Positions 11,348 through 22,364 of a DNA stretch of 64,000 bases are shown here, piece after piece (positions within the stretch are counted from its first letter, which is position 1; every line of letters starts with the position of its first letter). Source of the DNA: Aromatoleum tolulyticum (GTDB taxonomy: Bacteria; Pseudomonadota; Gammaproteobacteria; Burkholderiales; Rhodocyclaceae). The stretch lies in assembly GCF_900156155.1 (NCBI RefSeq), contig NZ_FTMD01000014.1, positions 62,001-126,000 of the forward strand. The letters run 5' to 3'. Below the pieces are notes generated by a model that saw only the letters and a list, made by a program, of their open reading frames with translations, searched no databases and was not told where the DNA came from. A program made the translations under genes and the position numbers.

Positions 11348-13036
11348 ATGACCCAGTTGAGCTACGTCCACGGCGCCTCCGAAAAGCGCCTCATCGGCCA
11401 GACCATCGGCCGCTTCTTCGACGAAGCCTGCGCCCGCCACGCCGCACGCGAGGCCCTCGTCGTGCGCCACCAGAACGTGCGCCTCACCTACGCGGCGCTC
11501 AAGCAGCGCGTCGACGCCCTCGCCTGCAGCCTGATGCGCCTGGGTCTCAAGCGCGGCGAGCGCATCGGCATCTGGTCCCAGAACAACGTGGAATGGGCGC
11601 TGACCCAGTTCGCGACCGCGAAGGCCGGCCTCGTGCTGGTGAACATCAACCCCGCCTACCGCCGCGCCGAACTCGAATACGCGCTCAACAAGGTCGGCTG
11701 CCGCGCGCTGATCATGTCGCCGGCGTTCAAGAGCAGCAACTACCTTGAAATGATCGGCGACCTCGCCCCCGAGCTCGCGCAGTCCGAAGCCGGCAAGCTG
11801 CAGGCCGCGAAGCTGCCGACGCTTGAAATCGTCGTCCGCATGGGGGCCGAGCGAACCCACGGCATGCTGAGCTTCGACGACCTGCTGCACGCGCCCACCG
11901 GCGACGAACTCGACGCACTCGAAGCCTTGGGCGAGGAGCTGCAGTTCGACGACCCGATCAACATCCAGTTCACCTCCGGCACCACCGGCCAGCCCAAGGG
12001 CGCGACGCTGTCGCACCACAACATCCTCAACAACGGCTTCTTCGCCGGCGAAGCGATCCGCCTCGTCGAAGGCGACCGCCTGTGCATCCCGGTGCCGCTC
12101 TACCACTGCTTCGGCATGGTGATGGGCAACCTCGGCTGCCTCACGCACGGCGCGACGATGGTCTACCCGGCCGAAGCCTTCGACCCGCTGGCGACGCTCG
12201 AAACCCTCGCCGAGGAGCGCTGCACCGCGAGCTACGGCGTGCCGACGATGTTCATCGCGATGCTCGATCACCCGCGCTTCAACGACTTCGACCTGTCGCG
12301 CCTGCGGACCGGCATCATGGCCGGCAGCCCGTGCCCGATCGAGGTCATGAAGCGCGTCATCGACAAGATGAACATGCGCGAAGTGACGATCGCCTACGGC
12401 ATGACCGAGACCTCCCCGGTGAGCTTCCAGAGCGGCACCGACGACCCGCTCGACCGCCGCGTGTCCACCGTCGGCCGCGTCCAGCCGCATCTCGAAGTGA
12501 AGATCGTCGACAACGAAGGCCGCATCGTCCCGCGCGGCACGCCGGGTGAGCTGTGCACGCGCGGCTACTCGGTGATGCTCGGCTACTGGGAAGACGAGGC
12601 CAAGACGCGCGAAGCGATCGATGCCGGCGGCTGGATGCACACCGGCGACCTCGCGACGATCGACGAGGAGGGGTTCTGCAACATCGTCGGCCGCATCAAG
12701 GACATGGTGATCCGCGGCGGCGAGAACCTCTATCCGCGCGAGATCGAGGAATTCCTCTACCGCCACCCGAAGATCCTCGACGTGCAGGTCGTCGGCGTGC
12801 CGGACCAGAAATACGGCGAGGAGCTGTGCGCGTGGGTGATCGTGCGCGAAGGCCAGACCCTCACCGAAACCGAGGTGCGCGACTTCTGCCAGGGCCAGAT
12901 CGCGCACTACAAGGTGCCGCGCTACATCCGCTTCGTCGAGACATTCCCGATGACGGTCACCGGCAAGATCCAGAAATTCCAGATCCGCGAGCAGATGAAG
13001 CGCGAACTGGGCCTGGCCGAAGCCAGGACCGCCTGA
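11348..13036 (+). CDS. AMP-binding acyl-CoA synthetase
   Basis: 562 residues of the ANL superfamily. The P-loop is [16 protein letters not shown], followed by YGMTETSPV, the [13 protein letters not shown] segment and the C-terminal catalytic Lys region [15 protein letters not shown]. It activates a carboxylic acid to its CoA thioester through an acyl-adenylate. The AcsF/FadD-type enzymes next to liu genes act on medium- or branched-chain acids such as isovalerate or 2-methylbutyrate, which would suit this context, but the substrate cannot be read from sequence. ATG 11348 follows GAGAGAGACACC. The GST-like gene starts 17 bases downstream. Confidence 0.9.
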   Translation: MTQLSYVHGASEKRLIGQTIGRFFDEACARHAAREALVVRHQNVRLTYAALKQRVDALACSLMRLGLKRGERIGIWSQNNVEWALTQFATAKAGLVLVNINPAYRRAELEYALNKVGCRALIMSPAFKSSNYLEMIGDLAPELAQSEAGKLQAAKLPTLEIVVRMGAERTHGMLSFDDLLHAPTGDELDALEALGEELQFDDPINIQFTSGTTGQPKGATLSHHNILNNGFFAGEAIRLVEGDRLCIPVPLYHCFGMVMGNLGCLTHGATMVYPAEAFDPLATLETLAEERCTASYGVPTMFIAMLDHPRFNDFDLSRLRTGIMAGSPCPIEVMKRVIDKMNMREVTIAYGMTETSPVSFQSGTDDPLDRRVSTVGRVQPHLEVKIVDNEGRIVPRGTPGELCTRGYSVMLGYWEDEAKTREAIDAGGWMHTGDLATIDEEGFCNIVGRIKDMVIRGGENLYPREIEEFLYRHPKILDVQVVGVPDQKYGEELCAWVIVREGQTLTETEVRDFCQGQIAHYKVPRYIRFVETFPMTVTGKIQKFQIREQMKRELGLAEARTA

Positions 13037-13052
13037 GCGGGGGGAGGGAGTC

Positions 13053-13727
13053 ATGATCACGCTGTACCACTGCGTCAGCGCCCGCTCGTTCCGGCCGCTG
13101 TGGATGCTCGAGGAGCTCGGCCTGCCGTACGAGCTGAAAGTGCTTCCGTTTCCGCCGCGGCTCGAGGCGCAGCCCTACCTCGAGGTCAATGCGCTCGGCA
13201 CGATCCCGGCCTTCTTCGACGGCGCGACGCGCATGACCGAGTCGGCGGCGATCTGCCACTACCTCGCCGCGCGGCACTCGCCGGGCGCCCTCAACGTCGA
13301 AACCGGCGAGCCCGAGTTCGGCGCCTACCTCAACTTCCTGCACTTCGGCGAGGCGACGCTGACCTTCCCGCAGACCCTGGTCCTGCGCTACGCCCGCTTC
13401 GAGCCCGCCGAGCGGCGCCAGCCGCAGGTCGCCGAGGACTACGCGCGCTGGTTCCTGTCGCGCCTGCGCACGCTCGAACCGCTGCTCGCGCAGCAGGAGT
13501 TCCTGTGCGCCGGGCGCTTCACGGCCGCCGACGTGTCGGTCGGCTACGCGCTGATGCTCGCCGCCGACATCGGGCTCAAGGAGCGCTTCAAGCCCGCGGT
13601 GCTCGCCTATTGGCAGCGCCTGCAGGCACGCGAAGGCTATCAGCGGGCGCTCGCCGCGCAACAGCGTGCAGCAGCGGAACAGGGCGTGCCGCCGCACTCG
13701 GTCGCCTTTGCGACCGGCCCGTTCTGA
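13053..13727 (+). CDS. Glutathione S-transferase family protein
   Basis: 224 residues. The N-terminal thioredoxin-like domain is recognisable from [39 protein letters not shown] and the gamma-Glu contact ESAAICHYL. An all-helical C-terminal domain includes [17 protein letters not shown], the usual N-capping Asp region. It uses glutathione for conjugation, dehalogenation or isomerisation; the substrate is unknown. It sits between two CoA ligases with short gaps (17 and 19 bases) and is probably part of the same transcript. Confidence 0.9.
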   Translation: MITLYHCVSARSFRPLWMLEELGLPYELKVLPFPPRLEAQPYLEVNALGTIPAFFDGATRMTESAAICHYLAARHSPGALNVETGEPEFGAYLNFLHFGEATLTFPQTLVLRYARFEPAERRQPQVAEDYARWFLSRLRTLEPLLAQQEFLCAGRFTAADVSVGYALMLAADIGLKERFKPAVLAYWQRLQAREGYQRALAAQQRAAAEQGVPPHSVAFATGPF

Positions 13728-13746
13728 ACGAGGAGACACACAAGAC

Positions 13747-15735
<1,989 letters not shown>

Positions 15736-15745
15736 CGTCAATCGC

Positions 15746-15849
15746 AGGGCGGATGAGCCGAAGGCCGGGCGTGGCAAACGAGCCACCGCATGCGAACCTT
15801 CCGAGCGGGCCGTCCGGCGGATAACGCCGCCGTGCGGCTCATCCGCCCT
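15746..15849. repeat. Palindromic repeat with 15-bp terminal inverted repeats
   Basis: AGGGCGGATGAGCCG (15746-15760) is the exact reverse complement of CGGCTCATCCGCCCT (15835-15849). The 74 bases between are GC-rich and partly self-complementary. The right end continues to CCGCCCTACG, which also ends the hairpin at 60374-60405, so both are likely members of one dispersed family. It lies between convergent genes and may act as a bidirectional transcript end. Confidence 0.75.
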
Positions 15850-15858
15850 ACGAAATGC

Positions 15859-17151
15859 TCACGGCCGGCGCCAGGCCGGCTCGCCCATCACCCACGTCTC
15901 GGCGACGGCCCGGTCGTCGCCCAGCATCATCAGCACGAACAACCGTTCCGCAAGCGTCCCGCACGCCGCGCTGCGCCGTGCGAGCAGTGGCGTTGCGGCC
16001 GTATCGAGCACGACGAAATCCGCCTCGCGCCCCGGCAGGAAGGTGCCGATCCGGTCGTCCAGATACAGGCTGCGCGCCCCGCCCAGCGTCGCCAGGTAGA
16101 AGGCCCGCTCGGCCGACAGCGACTGTCCGTTCAACTGCAGCACCTTGTACGCCTCGCCGAGCGTCTGCAGCATCGAGAAGCTCGTGCCCGCACCGACGTC
16201 GGTCCCGATCCCGACGCGCACCCCCGCGGCGTCGGCCTGAGCAAGGTCGAACAGCCCCGAGCCCAGGAACAGGTTCGAGGTCGGGCAGAAACTCATCGCC
16301 GCGCCGGTCGCCGCCATGCGCCCGCGGTCGGTGTCGTCCAGCCACACGCAGTGCGCAAACACGCTGCGCGGACCGAGCTGCCCGAAGCGCTCATACACGT
16401 CCAGATAACTGCGCGCCTCCGGATACAGCTCGCGGATCCATGCGACCTCGGCGCGGTTCTCGGCAAGATGGGATTGCAGATGGATGCCCGGGTGCTCGGC
16501 GAGCAGCCTGCCCGCGAGCCGCATCTGCTGCGGCGTCGACGTCGCCGCGAAGCGCGGCGTCACCGCATACTGCAGGCGATCCCGGCCATGCCATCGCGCG
16601 ATCAGTGCCCGTGATCCGGCGTCGCCGTCCTCGGCCGACTCGCGCAGGAAATCTGGGCAGTTGCGGTCCATCAGCACCTTGCCGGCGATCACGCGCATGC
16701 GCCGCTGCAGCGCCGCCCCGAACAGCGCCTCGACCGAGACGCGATGGACGGTGGGGAACACCGCCGCGGTCGTCGTCCCGTTCCGCAGCAGTTCGTCACA
16801 GAAGAAACCGGCGACAGCGGCCGCGTGGTCCGGGTCGGCAAAGCGCCGTTCGGCCGGCCAGGTGTAGCGTGCGAGCCATTCGAGCAGCTGCCCGCCCGGG
16901 CTCGCGATGATGTCCGTCTGCGCGAAGTGGATATGCGTGTCGACGAATCCCGGCACGATCAGCCGTCCGCGCCGGTCCTCGATGCGCGCATCTGCGGGCA
17001 GCTTGGCGAGCAGGGCCTCAGCCGGGCCGGCTTCCGCGACCCGCCCGTCGCGCACGATCAGCAATCCGTCCGCGAAATGCCGCAGCGCGTCCGCACTCCC
17101 GCCGGCCGGATCGCCGGTGAAGTACAGGATTTCGCCGCGGATCGCGCGCAT
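15859..17151 (-). CDS. guaD: Guanine deaminase
   Basis: 430 residues of the amidohydrolase superfamily, which would convert guanine to xanthine and ammonia. Zinc-binding features are PGFVDTHIHFAQTD near the N-terminus, a later His in QSHLAEN, HCVWLDD, and the catalytic Asp in GIGTDVGAGTS. These, with FCPTSNLFLGSG, match bacterial guanine deaminases rather than other amidohydrolases. It is the second gene of a minus-strand pair, nine bases after the NUDIX gene, so the pair is probably co-transcribed. No xanthine dehydrogenase genes are visible nearby. Confidence 0.92.
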   Translation of the reverse strand: MRAIRGEILYFTGDPAGGSADALRHFADGLLIVRDGRVAEAGPAEALLAKLPADARIEDRRGRLIVPGFVDTHIHFAQTDIIASPGGQLLEWLARYTWPAERRFADPDHAAAVAGFFCDELLRNGTTTAAVFPTVHRVSVEALFGAALQRRMRVIAGKVLMDRNCPDFLRESAEDGDAGSRALIARWHGRDRLQYAVTPRFAATSTPQQMRLAGRLLAEHPGIHLQSHLAENRAEVAWIRELYPEARSYLDVYERFGQLGPRSVFAHCVWLDDTDRGRMAATGAAMSFCPTSNLFLGSGLFDLAQADAAGVRVGIGTDVGAGTSFSMLQTLGEAYKVLQLNGQSLSAERAFYLATLGGARSLYLDDRIGTFLPGREADFVVLDTAATPLLARRSAACGTLAERLFVLMMLGDDRAVAETWVMGEPAWRRP

Positions 17152-17160
17152 CGCTGTTCC

Positions 17161-17712
17161 TCAGGGAATCGTCGCCATCGGCGGCAGCGCGATGCTCGCA
17201 TTGTGCGTGCCGAAGCTGCCGCGGCGCCGATCCTCGAAATAGTGCCGCAAGGTCAGCGCGATCGTGCGGAAGGCGATGTCGTCCCAGGGGATGTCCTTCT
17301 CCTCGAATAGCGCCACCTCCAGCGACTCTTCGCCCGGCCCGAACTCCAGGTCCAGCAGGCGCGCGCGATACACGATATGCACCTGGTTGATGTGCGGCAC
17401 GCTGATCAGCGTGAACAGATCGCCCACCTCGATGCGCGCGCAAGCCTCCTCCAGCGTCTCTCGTGCCGCCGCCTCGGCCGTGCTTTCGGCGTTCTCCATG
17501 AAGCCCGCCGGCAGTGTCCAGAAGCCGTGGCGCGGTTCGATGGCGCGGCGGCACAGCAGGATGCGCTCACCCCATTCCGGGATCGCGCCGACGACGACCT
17601 TCGGATTCTGGTAATGGATCGTCCCGCAACTCGGGCACACATGGCGCGGCAAGGTGTCGCCGGGCGGAATGCGCAGCGTGACGCTTGCGCCGCAGTCAGA
17701 GCAGTATTTCAT
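17161..17712 (-). CDS. NUDIX hydrolase with N-terminal zinc ribbon
   Basis: 183 residues. The N-terminus has two Cys pairs, CSDC (residues 4-7) and CPSC (near 26-29), forming a small zinc ribbon like that of NudC/YjaD relatives. The NUDIX box follows as G-FMENA-E-STAEAAA-RETLEEAC; the Gly near its end is replaced by Cys. Such enzymes hydrolyse nucleoside diphosphate derivatives, possibly NADH or ADP-ribose; the substrate is not determinable. ATG 17712 was chosen because the zinc ribbon begins directly after it. Divergent from the HDOD gene. Confidence 0.87.
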   Translation of the reverse strand: MKYCSDCGASVTLRIPPGDTLPRHVCPSCGTIHYQNPKVVVGAIPEWGERILLCRRAIEPRHGFWTLPAGFMENAESTAEAAARETLEEACARIEVGDLFTLISVPHINQVHIVYRARLLDLEFGPGEESLEVALFEEKDIPWDDIAFRTIALTLRHYFEDRRRGSFGTHNASIALPPMATIP

Positions 17713-17892
17713 CGTGTTCGCAGACCTGTTCGTTCGGACAAATTCTAGCCCGTAACACCTGCCCCGCGACGCTTCGCCTGTCGTCCTTCGTGACAGCGGG
17801 CTGTCCGGCACGGTACAGTTCGCCCGACCCGAATGCCGTCCGCAGCAAGCCTGCACCGCGGCGACCATCCAGTCTTCCTCCTGCTGCCGCCG

Positions 17893-19920
17893 ATGTCTCC
17901 CCCGTTGGATTCGACCCGTTTCGAACAGATCCGTGCTTCCGGCGATCTCCCGTCGCCGAAGGGAATCGCTCTCGCGGTGATCCGCCTGACGCGCCAGCAG
18001 GACGTGTCGACGGCCGAACTCGCGCGGGTGATCGGCGCCGACCCGGCCTTCGTCGGCCGGCTGATCAAGGCGGCCAATGGTCTCGTGGCCTTCAGCCGCC
18101 GCCCGGTCGCCTCGGTGCACGAGGCGCTCATGGTCCTCGGCTTGCCCGCCGTGCGGACCATGGTGCTGGGTTTCTCGCTGCTGTCGCACTACCGGCGCGG
18201 AGCGTGCCAGGCGTTCGACTACAACCGCTTCTGGAGTGCTTCGCTCGCCCGCGCGCTCGCGGCCCAGGTCTTTGCCGAGCGCACCCGCGCCGCGCCGGCG
18301 GACGAACTCTTTTCCGTCGGCCTGCTCGGCAGCGTCGGCGAGCTCGCTCTCGCGACCCTCTATCCCGCCGATTATGCGTCGGTGCTCGACGCGGCAAGCC
18401 AGCCCCGCGCCGCGCCGCTGCTCGAACTGGAGCAGGCGCAGTTCGCAATGGACCACCGCGAGCTGACCGGCGCGATGCTCGAAGACTGGGGGCTGCCGAG
18501 GATCTTCATCGATGCCGTGGCGCAGGCCCACGATCCGGAAGCGACGCATCTGGCCGAGGGATCGCGGGCGCGCCGGATGCTCCAGGTTCTCGTCGCGGCG
18601 CGCTGTGTTGCCGAAATCTGTGTTTCCGGCGACGACACCGCACGGAACGCGCTTGCCGCCGCGCTGTTCACGGAGGGCGCGCGCCTGGGCATCGAACGCG
18701 AGTGCATCGCCGCGGATTGCGAGCGCATTGCCGCCCTGTGGACGGAGTGGGGCAGCATGCTCCAGCTCGAACAGCCCGGCGCCCCGAGCTTCGCCGACCT
18801 GGCCGCGGCCGGCCCCGTAGCCGCGATCGCAGCGAAGGCTCCTGCCGCGTCGCAGGCCCGCAAGCGGAACCCGGTCCAGCTGCCTGCAACGCCCCTGCCC
18901 GCCGACGGGGCTGCGGGCGAGCCGGCCGCCCGCGCGCAGCGTGCCCTGATCGTCGACGACGAACCGCGCACGCGCGCCGGCCTGCGCGCCGTCCTGGAGC
19001 AGGCGCATTACGAAGTGCATGAGGCGGGCGACGGCCGCGTGGGCATGGAGCTCGCCCTCGAACTGCAGCCGCAGATCATGATCCTCGACTGGAACCTGCC
19101 CGAACTCGACGGCCCGGACCTCGTCCGCTCGCTGCGCCAGACGCGCATCGGCCAGGCGATCTACATGATCCTGCTCACGCACAGCGACGACGACGAACAC
19201 CTCGTCGCGGCCTTCGAGGCCGGCGCCGACGACTTCATCGCCAAGCCCTTGCGCCCGCGCGTGCTCGCCGCGCGCCTCAGGGCCGGCCAGCGTGTCGTGC
19301 GCCTGCAGCAGGAAGTCGAGCGCGAGCACGAGGAAATCCGCCATTTCGCGTCGCAGCTGGCGGTCACGAACCGGCGCCTGCACGAGGCGGCCCTCACCGA
19401 CGCACTGACCGGCTTCCCCAACCGCCGCTACGCCATCGACCGCATCCAGCAGGAATGGTCCGCCGCGCAGCGCTGGGGGCGCCCCATGTCGTGCATGATC
19501 ATCGACCTCGACAACTTCAAGCAGATCAACGACACCTACGGCCACGACGTGGGCGACGAAGTCCTGCGTAGCGCGGCCGACGCCCTGAGGGGCGCGCTGC
19601 GCGGCCAGGACGTCGTTTGCCGGACGGGCGGCGACGAGTTCCTCGCGATCTGCCCGGAAACGGATCTGGTCCACGCCCTGCGCTGCGCCGAGCGGCTGCG
19701 CTGCGCGCTCGACAGTCTTTCGCTGCAGGCCGGCGACGCGCGCGTCGCGATCAGCGCCAGCATCGGCGTCGCGATGCGCGAACACTGGATGCCCGACGTC
19801 GATGCGCTGATGAAACAGGCCGACCTGGGTGCGTATCTCGCCAAGCAGAAGGGACGCAACCGTGTCGCGACGGTGCAGAAAACCGGCGAATCGGCCGGTG
19901 GCGTTGCTGCCGCCGACTGA
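17893..19920 (+). CDS. HDOD-REC-GGDEF signalling protein
   Basis: 675 residues if translated from ATG 17893; ATG 17833 would add 20 residues with no domain. The HDOD domain occupies about 10-210 (SPKGIALAVIRL, FVGRLIKAANG). After an Ala/Pro linker comes a receiver domain from about residue 350 (ALIVDDEPRTR) with phospho-Asp in ILDWNLPE, TH and KP motifs. A diguanylate cyclase domain starts after a coiled linker, with IIDLDNFKQIND and GGDEF near residue 578; the product-inhibition motif RGQD lies five residues before it. It should therefore make c-di-GMP when phosphorylated or when the HDOD module signals. It lies 176 bases upstream of flhD, suggesting a motility link. Confidence 0.92.
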   Translation: MSPPLDSTRFEQIRASGDLPSPKGIALAVIRLTRQQDVSTAELARVIGADPAFVGRLIKAANGLVAFSRRPVASVHEALMVLGLPAVRTMVLGFSLLSHYRRGACQAFDYNRFWSASLARALAAQVFAERTRAAPADELFSVGLLGSVGELALATLYPADYASVLDAASQPRAAPLLELEQAQFAMDHRELTGAMLEDWGLPRIFIDAVAQAHDPEATHLAEGSRARRMLQVLVAARCVAEICVSGDDTARNALAAALFTEGARLGIERECIAADCERIAALWTEWGSMLQLEQPGAPSFADLAAAGPVAAIAAKAPAASQARKRNPVQLPATPLPADGAAGEPAARAQRALIVDDEPRTRAGLRAVLEQAHYEVHEAGDGRVGMELALELQPQIMILDWNLPELDGPDLVRSLRQTRIGQAIYMILLTHSDDDEHLVAAFEAGADDFIAKPLRPRVLAARLRAGQRVVRLQQEVEREHEEIRHFASQLAVTNRRLHEAALTDALTGFPNRRYAIDRIQQEWSAAQRWGRPMSCMIIDLDNFKQINDTYGHDVGDEVLRSAADALRGALRGQDVVCRTGGDEFLAICPETDLVHALRCAERLRCALDSLSLQAGDARVAISASIGVAMREHWMPDVDALMKQADLGAYLAKQKGRNRVATVQKTGESAGGVAAAD

Positions 19921-20096
19921 GGTCCGGCTCTGTCGGAAAGCCACGGGCTTTCGGTATTTTCCTTTCGATACAGCGTCTTGGCTGCGCTGTGGTTATTACC
20001 TGTGGCTTATCCGCAACATGCCATTCGGGGTATTTTCTTGCAATTGCTCACAATTCACTTTAACTTTATGGCGCTTGTCCCTGAAAGGGAGCGGAA

Positions 20097-20411
20097 ATGA
20101 AACGTCCTGATTTTCAGGCGGAAATCAAGGAACTGAACCTCGCGTACCTGATGCTGGCCCAGCAGATGCTGCGCAGCGACCGGGAGACCGCGATGTTCCG
20201 CTTGGGGATCGACAAGGACGTCGCGGATCTGGTCGAGGGGCTGTCGAGCGCCAAGCTGGTCAAGATGGCCAGCAGCCAGATGCTGCTGTTCCGCTTCGAT
20301 GATGCGCTGCTTGCCGGACTGCTCGCGGGCAAGGGGCGCGACGAGACGAGTTCCAGCCTGCATGCGGCGATCCTCGCCGCGGGCAAGCCGGTGAAGCGGT
20401 TGGCGGGATGA
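20097..20411 (+). CDS. flhD: Flagellar master regulator subunit FlhD
   Basis: 104 residues, close to the E. coli length. FlhD has EIKELNLAYLMLAQQMLRSD and RLGIDKDVADLVEGLSSAKLVKMASS near its N-terminus, both typical. It forms a hexameric complex with FlhC that activates class 2 flagellar promoters. The 176-bp upstream region is AT-rich compared with its surroundings and should hold the promoter; AAGGGAGCGGAA precedes the start. flhC follows after 111 bases. Confidence 0.95.
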   Translation: MKRPDFQAEIKELNLAYLMLAQQMLRSDRETAMFRLGIDKDVADLVEGLSSAKLVKMASSQMLLFRFDDALLAGLLAGKGRDETSSSLHAAILAAGKPVKRLAG

Positions 20412-20522
20412 GCGCCGACACGGCGCTGCGGGAAGTGCAGGGTGCGAGGGCGGCAGGGGATGCCGACGGCCACTGCAGGATCGCGGCGGAGCGCCCCCGG
20501 GTGGGGCGGCAAGGAGAATACG

Positions 20523-21125
20523 ATGAAGAACAAGAGCATCATCGAAGAGGCTGAGGACATCCAGCGCGCAGCCGAAATGGTTCGCCTCGGTGCCCGCATG
20601 CAGATGCTGGAAGCCGAAACCAGGCTCAGCCGCGAGCGTCTCCTCAAGATCTACAAGGAAATCCGTGGCATGTCGCCTCCGAAGGGCATGCTGCCGTTTT
20701 CCACCGACTGGTTCATGACCTGGCAGCCGAACGTGCATGCCTCGCTGTTCATGAATTTTTTCGATTTCTTCAAGCAACACACCGGCCTCAAGGGGCTGGA
20801 CGCGATCCTGAAGGCCTATCACCTGTACCTCGACCACATCGAGGCCGAAGTGATCGAGCCGGCGCTGAGCCTTACCCGCGCCTGGACGCTGGTGCGCTTC
20901 TTCGATGCCGACCTGCTGCAGATGGCCTCGTGCACGACCTGTGGCGGCCATTTCGTCGCGCACGCCTACGACCCGACGCACGAGTTCGTGTGCGGCCTGT
21001 GCAACATGCCTTCGCGCGCCGGCAAGACCAAGCGCGCCGCCGAGGCCGCGCGGGCGACGGGCGCCAAGCGCCCCGCCGCCACCCGGCGCGTGGCCAAGAC
21101 CAAGGCGCTTGCTGCCGCTGACTGA
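20523..21125 (+). CDS. flhC: Flagellar master regulator subunit FlhC
   Basis: 200 residues. The zinc-binding cysteines of FlhC are present as CTTC and CGLC in the C-terminal third (SCTTCGGHFVAH and FVCGLCNMP). The N-terminal part (IQRAAEMVRLGARMQMLEAET) matches the family. The last 30 residues are a Lys/Arg/Ala-rich tail that E. coli FlhC lacks; it may add nonspecific DNA affinity. GGCAAGGAGAATACG precedes the ATG. With FlhD it would activate flagellar genes outside the window. Confidence 0.95.
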   Translation: MKNKSIIEEAEDIQRAAEMVRLGARMQMLEAETRLSRERLLKIYKEIRGMSPPKGMLPFSTDWFMTWQPNVHASLFMNFFDFFKQHTGLKGLDAILKAYHLYLDHIEAEVIEPALSLTRAWTLVRFFDADLLQMASCTTCGGHFVAHAYDPTHEFVCGLCNMPSRAGKTKRAAEAARATGAKRPAATRRVAKTKALAAAD

Positions 21126-21147
21126 TCCGCGGCGTTCGTCCGCGCCA

Positions 21148-21308
21148 GTGGTCTGCTTCGTAGATGGCGTGAGCATGAGAAGGCGCCGGATCTGTGTTCG
21201 TGGCTAGGCGCGAACCGCAGCGATAGCCGTAGCTATCGCGAGGATGAGCAACAACGCCACGGACGCAAAGACGAGCCTTCTGGTCGTGTTATCTGCGAAG
21301 CAGACCAC
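21148..21308. ncRNA. Long imperfect inverted repeat / candidate structured RNA between flhC and motA
   Basis: Four nested helices can be read directly. P1 is GTGGTCTGCTTCGTAGAT (21148-21165) with 21291-21308, 18 bp with one G-U. P2 is AGAAGGC (21178-21184) with 21275-21281. P3 is TGTGTTCGTGGC (21193-21204) with GCCACGGACGCA (21256-21267), 12 bp with two G-U. P4 is GCGATAGC (21220-21227) with GCTATCGC (21232-21239) and a CGTA loop. A terminator follows four bases later. It could be the end of the flhDC mRNA, an independent small RNA, or a mobile palindromic element; no known RNA family is recognised. Confidence 0.55.
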
Positions 21309-21312
21309 AAGG

Positions 21313-21340
21313 GGCCGCCGCACATGCCGGCGGCCTTTTC
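21313..21340 (+). terminator. Intrinsic terminator downstream of flhC
   Basis: GGCCGCCG (21313-21320) pairs with CGGCGGCC (21328-21335) around a short loop and is followed by TTTTC. It ends the flhDC transcript or the structured RNA and lies just upstream of the motA promoter, separating class 1 from class 3 transcription. Confidence 0.85.
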
Positions 21341-21350
21341 ATTTCCGGGT

Positions 21351-21377
21351 TCAAGTTTGCACGCCGAGTGACGTTAA
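21351..21377 (+). promoter_or_regulatory. Sigma-28 (FliA)-like promoter for motA
   Basis: TCAAGTTT, 11 bases, GACGTTAA. The -35 box is what is expected for a FliA promoter and the 11-base spacing is exact; the -10 matches GCCGATAA at six of eight positions. The same arrangement recurs at 25158-25184 before the first cheV. It lies about 65 bases before the motA start. Confidence 0.7.
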
Positions 21378-21443
21378 AATCGCTATAAATCTTCCGGCGT
21401 GCGGTGGCGTTGCCGCGCGTGTCGAATCGACGGGGGCTTCCCG

Positions 21444-22298
21444 GTGTTCCTCATCATTGGTTATCTGATCATCCTCGCTGCATCCGTCGGCACATACTCC
21501 GTCCATGGCAGTCTCATGGCGCTATGGATGCCGATGGAGTATCTCGCCATCGTCGGCCTGATGATCGGCGGCTTCGTCGGCAGCAACGGCCCCAAGGCCT
21601 TCAGGGCGACGCTGAAGGCCATTCCGGGCCTGTTCAAGGGGTCGCCCTACACCAAGGCCATGTACCTCGACCTGCTCGGCCTGCTGTACGAGGTGCTTGC
21701 GAAGGTGCGCAAGGAAGGCCTGATGTCGATCGAGAACGACGTCGACAATCCCGAGTCGAGCCCGATCTTCACCAAGTACCCCACCATCATGGCGCACCAT
21801 CATGCGGTCGAGTTCCTTACCGACTACCTGCGCATGATGGTCGGCGGCAACCTCAATGCCTTCGAGATCGAAGGTCTGATGGACAAGGAAATCGAGACAC
21901 ACCACCAGGAAACCCATATCGCACCGCATATCATGGCCAAGCTCGGCGACGCGCTGCCGGCCTTCGGTATCGTCGTCGCGGTGATGGGCGTGGTGAACGT
22001 GATGGGCTCGGTCGGCCAGCCGCCGGCCGTGCTGGGCAAGATGATCGGCGGTGCGCTGGTCGGTACCTTCCTCGGCATCCTGATCTCGTACGGCTTCGTG
22101 CAGCCGATCGCGAGCCAGCTCGAGCAGCAGGTGGAGGAAGGCGGCAAGATGTTCGAATGCATCAAGCTGGTGCTGCTTGCCAGCATGAACGGCTACGCTC
22201 CGCAGGTCGCCGTGGAGTTCGGACGCAAGGCGCTGTACTCGAGCGAGCGTCCGACCTTCGCCGAGCTCGAGCAGGACATCAAGGCCCGCAAGGGGTGA
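21444..22298 (+). CDS. motA: Flagellar motor stator protein MotA
   Basis: 284 residues from GTG 21444, which directly precedes the first membrane helix (FLIIGYLIILAASVGTYSVHG) and follows GGGGG. Upstream sequence in the same frame is charged and unlike MotA. Four membrane helices are expected; the last two, GIVVAVMGVVNVM and IGGALVGTFLGILISYGFVQPIA, carry the conserved Pro residues. The cytoplasmic loop has the usual charged residues for FliG contact. It forms the proton channel with MotB, encoded 66 bases downstream. Confidence 0.95.
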   Translation: MFLIIGYLIILAASVGTYSVHGSLMALWMPMEYLAIVGLMIGGFVGSNGPKAFRATLKAIPGLFKGSPYTKAMYLDLLGLLYEVLAKVRKEGLMSIENDVDNPESSPIFTKYPTIMAHHHAVEFLTDYLRMMVGGNLNAFEIEGLMDKEIETHHQETHIAPHIMAKLGDALPAFGIVVAVMGVVNVMGSVGQPPAVLGKMIGGALVGTFLGILISYGFVQPIASQLEQQVEEGGKMFECIKLVLLASMNGYAPQVAVEFGRKALYSSERPTFAELEQDIKARKG

Positions 22299-22364
22299 GG
22301 CCGCGATGACCGCCGTCGCCATGCGAATGCTCGACGCTGACCGCCGCCGCGGCATGAGGCGTTC

